DNA of 64,000 nt from Ascidia mentula (Eukaryota; Chordata; Ascidiacea; Phlebobranchia; Ascidiidae). The stretch spans positions 8,499,001-8,563,000 of the forward strand of contig OX387204.1 of assembly GCA_947561715.1 (NCBI GenBank). The letters run 5' to 3'. A program made the position numbers and the translations under genes. The notes under the pieces are model-generated. The model was not told the DNA's origin. It worked only from the letters and a program-made list of their open reading frames with translations, and did no database searches. Below, piece by piece: positions 44,789 through 57,600 of this stretch; within the stretch, counting starts at the first letter, position 1; the number at the start of each line of letters is the position of its first letter.

Positions 44789-47333
44789 AGCGTAAGTTTC
44801 TCGACGGGTATCGCTCACGTTTTGTTTGCTTGCGGTGTTGTTTTCAACTTTTCCACAACTCGTTTGTGTTTGATGCTACGTCACGAACCAACGTCATTTG
44901 CGAAGTTGCTCTTTATAGGCGTTGATTGAACGCCCATGAGTAAGAGTTAAGAGAGTTGCCTCCGGTAACCGCAAAAATACTAATGATTTTACTGGCAAAA
45001 ATGTTTATGTCTTAGTTTTACAATTTTTATGTAACATACATTCTGCGCCATTTCCGTATTTTTCTATGATTGTTTACACTTTTGATTTTTGTTGTTTACA
45101 GAGGTACATTCCAAGAAGTCGGGGTCGCAGATATTAATTCCTGCACCGACTTGTCCCAACATCATCACCCGATACCGACTGTTTTCTTAGTGCATGTGTT
45201 ATAACCAGTACATTTTTTTTAGCAAAATCGCCTCATAAACTGTGTTTTTTACGTCAAACCTCGCCGGCCGCGCATCGCTTTAACGTAATCAAAACGTCAT
45301 TGTGTCGCGGTGGAACAGCCCCTACGTCGTGCCAAATTGTTTTAACCCCACAGACCCGGTTTGTCAATTACGTGTTGAAATCTCTGGCGCTCGCCGACCT
45401 GCCGTTCTATACTCGAACTTTGCGTGATTTAGGGCACTTATCGTAGAGCTGAGCACCCTCTGTAGTTCCACAATGATCAATTAGATTCCGATGTCTGTGT
45501 GTATTTGGTCAGCGGCCTTTAACGCGTCAGCATTTGTCCGACTTTTGACCACTCACAAATTTTTCCATCCGTCCCGAAGCACAGCAAGGTCGAAAACGAT
45601 GCCTTGGCCTATTTTTTACAGATTTGTTGTCAGGTTTTTTTTGCCGTGGACAATGTATTTTGCTTTTAAATGACTGATTGGTTTAAATACTTCCAAATTG
45701 AACATATCGTACTCAAGTTTTTCACATTCACATTTGTACAAAATACTGCGGCGAAGTTTGGGTAATTTTATATTTGCTTGTAAATGCGAATTTTTACTTT
45801 TAGAGTTTAGTTTTTTTCTGTTGTGTTTCCTGTTCTGCAAACCAAAACTGTCCTTGCAATTTTATGTTTTTGTAAAAGAATTTAGTCACAAAATCCAAAC
45901 AATTGCTTCAAATTCAGCATTTGCGAAAAAATCTCAGCATTTGCGCAGTGCAATACCCCAAAAGCCGCGTAAGATTCAGAAAATATCCTATTTTTTTACA
46001 GCATTACATAATGCGCAGCACATGTGTATATACCCAACATAAATTTCTATTCAAAATTGGCTGACACTGTCGATATTAACAGAGGCGCTAATGTCGATTA
46101 CCAGTTTTTCATTGTACATATAGTATAACCTGTTCTGTCGAAAATTTTTCGAGAGTTTCGAAAGTGTCTTTGGCTCGTGTCGGCGTCATGTCTTCACTGT
46201 ATTAGATAGTTGAATGTGATTAGTCGTAGGGTGGTTCACTGTTAGCGCCTGCACGGAAGATCAACTTCCATTTTGCTCGTAATACAACACACATTTTGCA
46301 AAGTCTGTGTTTGGTATTTTGCTTATCGGGTATGTGGCGTTTGACCTCAACACAAAGATTTTGTTACATTTTAAACTGTAGAGATCGTTCACCACAATAA
46401 GCAGAGGCAAGTCCCTTTGCAAACGCATATCTTGTGTTTGATCACCATTCTTTATTTTGATACGAAAATCCAGTTTGAAACGCAGAGTCAATATTGTACA
46501 AAAAGGGCGCTTGGCATTCCATAAGAAATTGAGTTGATTCCATATGAGGTGCGAAGTTCAATATGAACTAAACGACAACTTTTTTTCTTTTACTACAAGG
46601 CTTTAGCTATGTGAAAATAAAAAGACTTATAACAAGGGTAAAACAACACAAATACATTGTCTCCAAACATTATATATTTTTAATACAAATAACTTTTGAA
46701 AATTTCATCTTCAAAGATTTTTTCCAATAACCAATTGATTTCAAATGTCAACGCATATTTCTAGCCACTGTGGAAAAAAAGTCACATTGAACATCTGTAC
46801 TCTCATTACAACAAAAACAACACTTATATCAATCATTGCACTGGAATATTATGAGCCACTTGCTCGTTGAGACAACACAATCTCATTTCAACGTTGCATG
46901 GATTCTCCTTCGTGTTTTTGGAGCTTTTGCGATTATTATAGTCGTGAGGAATGGCGTTTGTTGGAGAGTTCATGGGGATGCCAAAAACGAGATTTAACAT
47001 AGTGACATATGATGTGTTGAATGTATACGAAAGTATAAATAATATAACATGTTCTAATCAACACGTTAAACATGCATAAATATGTGTACGAGTACTTGGC
47101 AGAGTTTTGATCAAAAAGGAAAAAACATGAAATACTGCACTTGGAAGAGGTGTGATGCGACCGTATGACGCCAAACACAGTGTATGACGTTACAATCAAA
47201 CTGAAACTCGTAATTGTTGTTGCCAAATATGTCGTTCTACTTTTCACGGGACAATCACACTGCTGTGTACGCTTCCACTTATTTTACAGCTTTCTTCGCA
47301 ACGTTCTCCAGTGGCCGCTCTTGAACGGCTCGC
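44789..47333. other. Convergent intergenic region, SPATA18 / CLCN 3' flanks
   Basis: About 2.5 kb with no supported protein gene. A strong donor (GCGTAAGTTTC at about 44793) a few bases after the SPATA18 stop and a TTTACAG acceptor at about 45101 suggest an intron in the SPATA18 3' UTR. The minus-strand frame at 46261-46565 is open for about 95 codons but matches nothing I know. Confidence 0.5.
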
Positions 47334-50300
47334 TTAGTTGAACATAATCGAGTCTGGATCTTGTTGATTGAGTTGGGCGATGTGACGTAGAACGTCCTTC
47401 TTGGTTATGATGCCCAGCAGGCGGCTAAACCGAAGAAAATTGGATTAGTATTGGATTAACTGAAAGAGGATCGCCTTCCCAAGTACCTAAACCACACAAC
47501 ACTGATATGAAAAAGATGGAGAAGAGCGACACACACACATTTTATAAGTGTTCCGAAATGGTATTGAAAATTATTAACAAAACGTTTTCCCAACCTGGGC
47601 TCTGGCGCAATGCCATTAAAATGTGAGCTTATGAAATGACAGCTTACGTCAAAATTACGAGGTCAATAGGGCAAAGAGTGTCTTGGACAAGGATTGTTAT
47701 TCCCAATCAACAAACAATTCAGGTACACAATAACAATGAAACTTAACATAAAACAAAGAACTACATTTTTACTACATGCATATTTACCATTCCCACTTAT
47801 TTTTCCGCGTGCTTGAGAAACAGAGAAAAATTACTCACTATTCAAAATCCATGCGAAAATCAAATAATCTGCCATATTTTAGAAGATCAACTTAGCCCGA
47901 GAGTTATAGCCTTACCCATTGTGGGTGACCAGGGCTTGGCGAATGCCCAACTTCGAGAAAATTTCGACCACTATCTCCATAGGTGTGTGGTCGGTGATGG
48001 TTATAGGACTGAGGTCAACGATGTTAAAGAGACGAACAGGCGAGGGTTCGTCGGCGGTGGAAACGGAAGGAGGTGCGTGTATGGTAAAATATACCTTTGA
48101 ATTGCTAACCACGTTCTCGTTGTGCATACGGGCGTTTTCTAGATATATGTAAATATATTTTTTGTGGCTTGTTAACAAAAACAAAATAACAGGTTTTTGC
48201 CCCAAAAACATAAAATATCAAACAAGCATAGAAATATTTAACAAATACTGTCAGTAACGAGCATTATAACAAAGAAATCACATTCAATCGAGCAGAGGGT
48301 GTGTGATGTAACAAGTGGCATAGTACTACAATAGTGACGTAACAGTATTATCAAGGAATATTTGACAAAGGAACTTGTTGTATTTGGAAGGCGTTTACGA
48401 TTTGGGGATGGTTCTATATGTATGTACGTACACTACAGTAAACAATAAACTGCACCCATACAGATGTAAACAGGGGTTTCTATTGCATATGACGAATCGT
48501 ATGAAAGGTTACAGATTCTCAATCCATATTTGGGCGTGCAACAAAGAATAAAATCAACCGCTTTTGGTGACGTTTAAGTCGCTTTTTGTGTTTTACTATC
48601 TTATATTTGTTTATTTAGACAATTCGACACTTACCAAGGGCAAGAATAAGATCACGACGGTAGAGATATCCAACTAATCGCTGCGATTCGTGTGACGTAA
48701 TTACTGGAAAACCGTTGTAACTTGTGGACTTAACAAGTTGTTCAAGATCCTCCACAGTCATTCCTTCTTTAGTAACGACTCGAAGTGGGGCATCCCCTCT
48801 TCGAGGTCTCATTACATCCGTGGCTGTAAAAGAATAGAATTTAATAAAGACGTTTTCTAATGTATGTTAGTTTGTGATGTGATAAAAAAAATGTTGTATA
48901 CTTAACACAATGGCACAGACGTTCATGTAGCGGACATTACCAAGAACATCTGTACAGTAAATTATAATGCTAAACTGGTAAATAAACACAGTTTTTCCCA
49001 GATTTATGCGATAGAAAAAATATCGTTTGTGAAATTTTGTGAAAAACGGGTGGTTTTTCGTCAAGCAATCAATCCTATTTGTCGAAAAAACGTGAGTGAA
49101 TTCAGAACGTCGGGCGCTGTGTCCGTGTTGGCTTTATCTTGGCAGCGGAAACCCAAGAGTTTTTTTAGCAAAATGATCTATCAGGCACTTTTAGTTGAAA
49201 AAAATTTAATTTGTTCTAAACAAGATTTGATAATCCGTTGGGCAAAACCACATCAGAATCATGAAACGATGAATTGTAAATTTTTTTCAAAAAAAAAACA
49301 ATTTACTTTCACTTGCTGACAAATTTGATAGGTTAATTTGATAACTTTAATTTAACTACTATATTTTAAAGTGCATTTTGACTGTTGCCATACCCATCCA
49401 CCAACCAAATACTGTAAAAGCACAGGAACCCACCAAGCGTTGTGTGCGTGAATTCCTCCTTGTTGTCGAGGAAGGGATATCCGTTGAGTCTGATATGGCC
49501 GTCATAAATTCCCTCGTGACCGAACGCGTCGCCAGTCCATTTGCTGAACATTGCAGCAGCCATGAGTGGAACGATGTACTGAAGACCGCCCGTCAATTCG
49601 AACATAATCACCACAAGCGACACAGTCATCCGCGTGACCCCGCCTGCGTGAAAATCGTATGTTTCCACACAATGCGAGGAAATAATTTCAATCCAAGCGT
49701 TGAGTTTGTTAAACCACGGGACAAGATGTTTCCGCATGGAGGAAAGCCCGTTTTAAGCGAAGTCATATGCCCGCTATTTTGTCGACTTAACGGCAATAGC
49801 TAAACGGAAATTGCATTACAACCGATGCGGGGTCGACCAAGTGCAAACGAGTGGAGCGGGTGTATCTTGCGACAAAACGTACCGAGTGTAGCTGCTGCTC
49901 CAACCATGGCGTATAGGCCTGGTGTCACACAACTGCTGGCGCCGTGACAGCTGCTTTTCCACAGGATGCACTCCGGGTAGGTGTACACTAGTTGTTTGAT
50001 GCCAATTCCAATCAATCGACCCATGATGGCCCCTACTGCCATACTTGGTATGAAAAGACCAGTGGGTACCTGGTGTAAAAGAAAGAGACAAATCGCAGTG
50101 AAACTTAAACGTTGCAAAACTAGTTAACTGCTTCTGCGAATTGTGAACTTTAAAATTCACATTTGTAGGGAATTTGAGTTCATACAATAACAATTTTTTA
50201 GATTATTTCAATAATTCAAACATATTTATAGCTTTCACTCTACTCATAAAACCATTCCAATTTTATTGTTCAAAGCTCACTTTCATTGCAATCATGGAAA

Positions 50301-53300
50301 GAAGGAAGATTAGTTTTCTAAAAATTAGCACACTTATAATAAATGAAGAGAGTACCTTTAGTCCAAAAGTAAAGACAGTGATGACAGACTTTAAAAGCAG
50401 AGCAATAACAAGTTGCCAAATTGCTGTTTGCAATCCCTCGGCTATATCACCATTGGGAAGATCTCTTTCAGTTGAATACATAGCAGAACCATTTGCAACC
50501 TACCACAAGAAAAAAACATGACATTTATTTGTACAACCAAATAGGTTTTAGCAGTAATGAGTTGGTAGCAATACTATGAGATTTACTGATGACCCAGGCT
50601 GACCTACAATAAAGATAGCAGTGACATGTTTATTAAACATACTAGCCGAGTCAGGAGAGAGACATCCAGCTTGTTTATTTATGTGTTGTTAAGTCTGAAA
50701 TACTTATTTGCAACAAGTTTTACTTGACAAACATACAGTGCCAATTTTGTAGTCACATAAGTTGGTTTGAACCACATGCCCACATTCCCTAAACAGCATT
50801 GCAATCATGGAACTGGCATCAATTCTGGTGTATGGATTGGGGTATGATGCAGCAGCCGTAACAAAAGTAACAATTATAACCTCAAGGATTGGAATTTTCC
50901 CCAACTGTAAGAAACACAGTTATTACTCTGTAGATAGTTTCCTTATCTCACACCTCAGAAAAAGTAATAAAACTGTACCTTGGATGTTTTGCGGAACTTG
51001 CACCAAGCCAGGTTGGCATGAATAAAAGCAGCGCCATACATACCACCAAGAACTCCTATGATGGAAAATGGGATAAGCTCAAAGAGGAACCATGGTCGGT
51101 TGTAGGTAACATAGAACATGACAAGGTGTGAAGTTCCAAATGGATTGATCGATCGCAAAATGAAAGCTGCTGTCAAAGCACAGAAGAATGATCTCCACAG
51201 GGTTTTCATGGGAAAATAATAGCTGACCTACAAGAACAAACAACATGCAAGTGACATTAAAAAATTACAAAGTTACAAAATTTAAATAATAAAACCATAG
51301 TAGTTAAAGTTTAATAAACTATTGTAAACTGTTACCGGAAAGATACCTCTTCTAAACTGAACAGAACTCCACCAACAGGTGCACCAAACGCAACAGAAAC
51401 CCCAGCAGCTGCAGCAGCAGATAAAACCTCTCTTTTCTTTGCTTCATTTTTGGCATATTTGGGAAATAAATGTCCAAAAACATTTCCACAACATGCAGCA
51501 ATGTGCACAAGTGGACCTTCTTTTCCAAGGCTCAGGTTTGAAGCCACAGCCAAAGGAGCTGTCATTGATTTAATCAAAAGGGTCCACTTTCCCAAATAAC
51601 CTCGAATAATGAATCCACTCAATATAGTTTTAACCTTTTAAGAGAAATACAGGTAAACTGGTTAAAAGTTCATGACACAATTATTTTTATGGTCAAAGTA
51701 AACTCTCTATGTTCATAACAGGAATTATCACTTTAAACCCAAAGAGGAAGAAAATGTACTGACCTCTGGTATTCCTGAACCACAAGCATATGGTGCAAAA
51801 ACTTTTACTAAAACTGCCGCCAGTGATGAAAACAATATAGCGGTAAGAATGTAAACAAAGTAGTTGAGTGTATATGTAGAAGCCGCATTCTGCAACAAAA
51901 CAAATATGAATTTAACAAAACAATATATGACAATTTTAATTTTGGCACAGAAAAACAAAACTTGTCACTTATTTATGGGCACTTACACTGGAAGTCATGC
52001 CAAAAATCTCTGACCATGTTTTCCATTGTGTACAATTGTCAGTTAAACTGCTTTTTGATTCGGACATCCAGCAACATGATTCTTTGTTCAAGTAAAATGC
52101 AAAAGTACAAACTCCCAACTTAATGTCAGTAAGCCACTTGGTTACAATGTCTATGATGCCAGCACAGGTTCCTGCAAGTACACATGTACTACTGCTTCCA
52201 TGCCACATGCAATATTTATTATGCAACCTAAATTTATCAAACAATCTTACAGCAAAGTCAGCAAGCTGTTTTAATGATCTTGTATTTAAAGCCAAGCTTC
52301 AGAAGTCTTTGGTAATGAGATTACATTTGTGTAATGATTAAAATTCAATTAAACATGGGCTAAAATTAAACAATTAGGCTCTAAACACTTGGTACTGTTA
52401 AACTGTTTTAATGAAAATAGTCATTACTCAAATATGAAACACTGTGCACTTACCAGCAGCCAAACCAACCAGAAGCACAACAAGCCAACCTGACCATGCA
52501 TCATGTAAGCTCTTTAAAGTTTTGAAAAATGACTCCTTTTTTCCATACAAAATTTGCCGATGTCTTAGTCGATTGCGGGACATTTCCCGCAGCCAATCAA
52601 TTGTATGAAAATCATCATAAGTTCCAATATCGTCCATGTTTGCACCAGAAGTGTCTAAGGTCTCAAGTAAGTGACTTGACACTGCTGTGCCAGACTTTCC
52701 TCTTCTTTCTGTTGCGATGGCTGTAAAGAGAAAAAAGTATTGATTCCCAGCGGCAGCATTGATTGAGGCATTGCATCCTCTTTATTAATTAGAAAAAAGT
52801 TGTTGGATCTATTTATACCTATCGGCCTCCTGTAAGCCTAGTTGCAACTAGGTTATCACATATTGTAAATGAAAAAAGGACATATTAGTCCAGTAGCTTA
52901 TGTTAATGCCAAGGCACAGATGTTGTACCTAGTACTAAGAATGTTTTAACCAACATATTCTTTGCATTTTGGCATTAACACACCAATAATTCTCACACAT
53001 TAAAAATAAATGCTGTAACTATTTTTTGTGTGGAATGTGCAATTATCACTATAATCATGTACAAACCTATTTTAATTACCCACAACATTTTTATCAGTTA
53101 TAAAAATAAAACAGTTTATATTTAACCACATAATAATAAGCACAAGAACACACAGGTAAGACAAAATTACCAGAAAATGATTAATTAACAAAATTAATGA
53201 AATTTAGCCAATAACAGGTTCTGATATTGTGTGATTAACTGACAACCGAACTTGAAGTTAAACTTACCACGGAATGGTGCAGCTCCAAGGAGTGGATCAT

Positions 53301-53907
53301 CCTCACTATCATCTTGATACAATCCTCTATTATTCGTAAAGCTTGTCATATCTATTAAATCATCATCTGTATCACTTTCTAAATTTTTAGCATTCCGTGT
53401 TCCTGCAAACATTAAAAAAAAAATACAAAAAAGGATCAAATGAATAAACTATGCAGCATACTGACAAATTATGCTTGAATAAAAATTGAAACTACTGCTG
53501 GCAAGAGCAAACATTTTTATGTTAGTATAGTGGTACAACAATACAATGAATTTGATTTCTTAGTCTTTACATAATACTGCACGATGTCAAAGTACTGCTA
53601 CAAGTAAGTACACACAAACACATAACATGCTGTCTATTCCAAATAGAATTGGCCTGGGGCTAAGGAGATTAAGTGCCTTTTTCTTACAAATGAAACTACT
53701 TGGAACCATCTAAATCTAACTTCAATTATGCCTAATGATAGGTTTTGTTTCTACAGCAGAATAACAAATCCAATTTTTATACAAATCAATAGCCTCCTTC
53801 CACCCACCATTAGCTTCACTTCTCCACGCAGATGAAGACATCTCAACGCTATCCTCTGTATCTTCGCTTTTGCGTGTGCTGTATGTAATATTGGTCCAAT
53901 TCGACAT
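47334..53907 (-). CDS. CLCN3/4/5: CLC-3/4/5-type endosomal chloride/proton exchanger
   Basis: Single homologue of the vertebrate CLCN3, 4 and 5 group: 2Cl-/H+ exchangers that acidify endosomes. Exons, right to left: 53808-53907, 53268-53402, about 52452-52720, about 51988-52179, about 51765-51893, about 51347-51636, 50979-51227, 50737-50904, 50356-50499, 49883-50069, 49434-49643, about 48647-48822, about 47918-48133, 47334-47423. The N-terminus is acidic, followed by [15 protein letters not shown]. Selectivity motifs are intact: [24 protein letters not shown] with the gating glutamate, and [12 protein letters not shown] with the proton glutamate, so exchange rather than channel activity is expected. 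[14 protein letters not shown] and [19 protein letters not shown] follow, then two CBS domains ([32 protein letters not shown]). The C-terminus is DPDSIMFN, as in CLC-3. The start ATG at 53907 is the first in frame. Confidence 0.95.
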
Positions 53908-54679
53908 TAATCTCGGAAAAATTTTAGCACGACCCAATCAATGGACGCCAAACGAAAACGCCGAAGGATAATAGTTATTACCAAGGATAGTCAACCCGAA
54001 TTTACCTGCAACAAACAAATTCATTACCGCGATACTATTTTTATAGAAGTCCAAACGTTATTGATGTTGTGGTCGAATAAACGGATGGTAAAACTATAAC
54101 ATTTTTAAAAATGTTTGATTGTCAATAGTTTTACAAATGCTAAAGACGAAGAGACATCAAATAAACAACAATAAACAAACAAATAATCTTGTGACGTAGA
54201 CTGTCTGCTTGAAAATCCCCTCAATCAACATTTTCGTAATAGTTTTTCAGTTTTACACTAAAGTGTTTTTTAAATGTCGTGCGCCTCATAAAGCAACAAA
54301 TTTAAACATTGAATGCAAAATGCAAACAAACTGATTTACAGTTAGTAAACTTATTTCAGGGTTTGGCAATCCTGTCATAAACATTGTAACATTTAAGAAA
54401 CATTTTTAACTAGTTACATTTTACGGGTTAATTTTTTTAAATATTTGGGATAAAATCATAAACCAGTATGCTGATCCTGAATCAACAAAAGCTTTGATCG
54501 AGCCAAGAACCACCAACTGTGTGTTGAAAAATAGCCTTCTGTGGGATACGTAAGGTTTGGAAAATGCCTTGCATGGTTTCTTCAAAGTTTTTTGAAAGGT
54601 GTGGCTCTTGCCTTTAAAAAGTTTTGCAAAAGTTTGAAGCTTGAACGATCGACTTGACCAGTTTTTTGCAACCTGCGCC
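53908..54679. promoter_or_regulatory. Divergent promoter region, CLCN / SRRT
   Basis: 772 bases separate the start codons of two genes on opposite strands. The region is AT-rich with no open gene. Overlapping minus-strand frames at 54421-54948 are antisense shadows of the SRRT 5' region. A shared bidirectional promoter is plausible. Confidence 0.5.
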
Positions 54680-57600
54680 ATGGGAGATAGCGAAGATGAA
54701 TTGGAAAGGCAACGTCGGGATAAGTTTCAGCGGGAAAGAAGCGATCAGTATGAGAGAAGGCAACATGAAAGGGATTGGAGTCGGGAACGGTACGAAAACC
54801 CAAGTTTGCTGCGAAACTGATATCTAACGGTGTGTGAAATATCTAAAACTTGGTTCGTTGTAGACCGCGTGGTTGGAATGGGTCGCCTGGAATGCCTGGA
54901 AGTGATATTAAACAGGGTGGAATGCGACCAGGTGGGGAGCCAATGCATCGACGTAGAATGGATTATCCTCCTCCTGGGCCACCAGAGATGAAGAGGCGGT
55001 TCAGCCCAGGTAGAGAAGCAGAGATGCGTGCTAGAAAAAGAATGAGGTAAGACTTATATCTTATCGGGCTGTGTGCAGAGCCAGAATAAAGAAAATTATA
55101 ATTTGTGCAAAAAAAATAACTATAGGCTACCTAATGCATGTCCTCGGTACAAACTTCCAATCTGGTTGTAGGGTTACTATTTGCCTATATCAAAACCCAC
55201 ACAATTGTTTGTGATGATGCTGTACACAAATAGAAACATCGGTTACAATATAAATCTTGTCATTTTTATGTCAGAAAAACAGTTCTTTCAAAAATATCAT
55301 AGACAACACAACGCAGAAGTGTTTAATGGCTTAAGGCATGATCGCCCCACTGCACAGATCCTTACTTGGCAATCTCAGCTGTTATATCAAGATTATTAAA
55401 CTATAAACAAGTGAAAGTCATTTTTACAATGTCCCAATTAGTTGATAGAGAACTTGTGATCACAAATAGGTTGTTCAGGTTTAAGTTAGGATTGTATAAA
55501 CACTAGGCTATAGCCCTGATTGTAACTTTTGTTCGATTCTGCATTTGCAGACCATTTGAACCTGGCTTCGACCAAGGCTGGAGTGGTGGTCCAGTTTGGG
55601 AAAGACCACCTTATCCACCAAGAGATGAATGGGGTCAGGGTGACAGAGGCATGAGGCAACCAATGGACATGGATAAACCTGGTCAAGCTATGATGACCTT
55701 TAAACAATGGCTAAATATGCAGGTTAATTTTGCATTGCCTTTGTTTTATCTATATTTCCACATATTTGTTTTGATCATGTGACACTTTATCATCCATTAC
55801 TTGTTGACAAACAGAGTGATGATATTACTGATGATGATGCAGTGAAAAAGTACACGGAATATAAAATTGGTTTCCGGAGGCAGCAACTTCAGGAATTTTT
55901 CATTGCCCACAAAGATGAGGAATGGTAAACCACACTTGCTAAGTTCCATACTTCCTAATTAACAAATTTTAATTACACAAAGTAGAATAACAGCAAGTGA
56001 TGGTAACTTTTCACGGCAAAGCAAATGTGCAGGTCAACTAATAATGCTTTGTATCAACAGGTACTTGGAACAACTGATTCACTTTTTTCAAATAATATTT
56101 TGAAAGAGTCAGTTATACGCCACAGTAAAGCCAAACTGATGTGCTTAAGAAGATAGAAAAATTAGTGCAGCTTTTCAAAATTGTACTCTGAAAATTCAAA
56201 GCTAATTTGTATTTCTGAAATTCTCTAGTTAGATAGAATGTATTCTGTATATGTGAGACAGGTCAATGTTGAGGTTATTATATCTGTAGTTTTCTTGATC
56301 CTATAAAAAAGGTAAACTTTATTCCAAATCTTACTTTTAATGTGACCTGCATGTTTTAGCTCTCTCTGGAAAAGTTTTGTGCTGTTTTAACCTCCATTCT
56401 TTTATCAAAGTTATTCACTTTCTGACTTATAAATGGTTTAGTTGTGGGACCTTGGTGGTATGGAATTTCTCTCTAGAAATGCAGAAAGCAGGCATTTTCT
56501 AATACATTCATTTTTTAGGATTTTCGTGTTTATTTAAATATAATTGAAATATACTTAGGTTTAAAGAAAAGTACCATCCCGATGAATCAGAAAAGTGTTT
56601 CCGTGATCAGCAGACCTGCATTCGATGGAGGGCAGAAGTTTTTCAGAAACTCACAGAGCTTGAAATTTACAATGATGTTGATCTAGATCTTCAGAATGAA
56701 CCTGGCATTGTCAAGGTCTTGGATTCTGGTAAACTTCATCATAATGTTGATCCAGTGAATTTAGATCATGGGGAATTATTACATTTTTATTTATAAATTA
56801 TGGAATGCACTGAATGATGAACATGGGCTGTTGCAATTATATTTGCAACTTGAACAATTTTTCTATCAAAAATGTAAGGGATAGAATTATTTGTTTGTCG
56901 AGCAGTATTGACTTTTGTCTAGCAAAACTTATTCACCAAACAGGTGTATTATGTCCTGTTTCGATTGCATCAAACAAGCCTGGTTTATTACAGCGGTAAT
57001 ACTGATGGAAGGAGGAAATTCTGAAGACCTGAAAGTGTTTGATATGGATCCAGAACTTCTAGAAGGTGAAGTGGCTCCTACCAGTGCCAAAGATACAGAA
57101 AAAGCTCCAAGCGATGAAGCACAGAAGTCGACTGAACCCGAAGCGGTCAAGGTATCTAGTTTCCAAGTTTAGATAATATTTGTGCAAAAAATTTTAAAAT
57201 GTATACTTTGCAACAACAAAAATAAGTTTGAGTTTAAAAACATGCATTAGTATAAGTAAGCAGAAAACAGTCCACCCTGTTGCAACCTATCAGGCCTCAT
57301 CAGTGCTGTTTGGTGATGCTTTTCCAGCAAACTTCGGAGGTTTGTGCAGTCGTCTTTGCCTGGCTAGTTCCATGGTAACACCATCACCAGTCACAATAGG
57401 TCAAGCCTGCAGCTTACTTAACATTATTGGCTCTAATGCGTGTTCATTAGTTTATCTTGTTAACAGTGTTTTGCCAACATTTTTTGTTTGGACTGTCCAG
57501 CATAATGTTTATAATTTATTGTGCAGCCTGCAGCATTAACTGAGGAACAATATGAGTTGAAAAAGCAAGCAGAACTGTACAAACAGTTGGTGGACCAAAA

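Noticed and set aside
46261..46565. About 95-codon minus-strand open stretch between SPATA18 and CLCN
   Set aside because: Reads somewhat protein-like but I recognise no family and see no convincing exon borders; left as non-coding.
52895..52985. Weak inverted repeat around TTAATGCCAA / TTGGCATTAA in a CLCN intron
   Set aside because: Only about ten bases pair well at the ends and the rest is poor; could be chance in AT-rich DNA.
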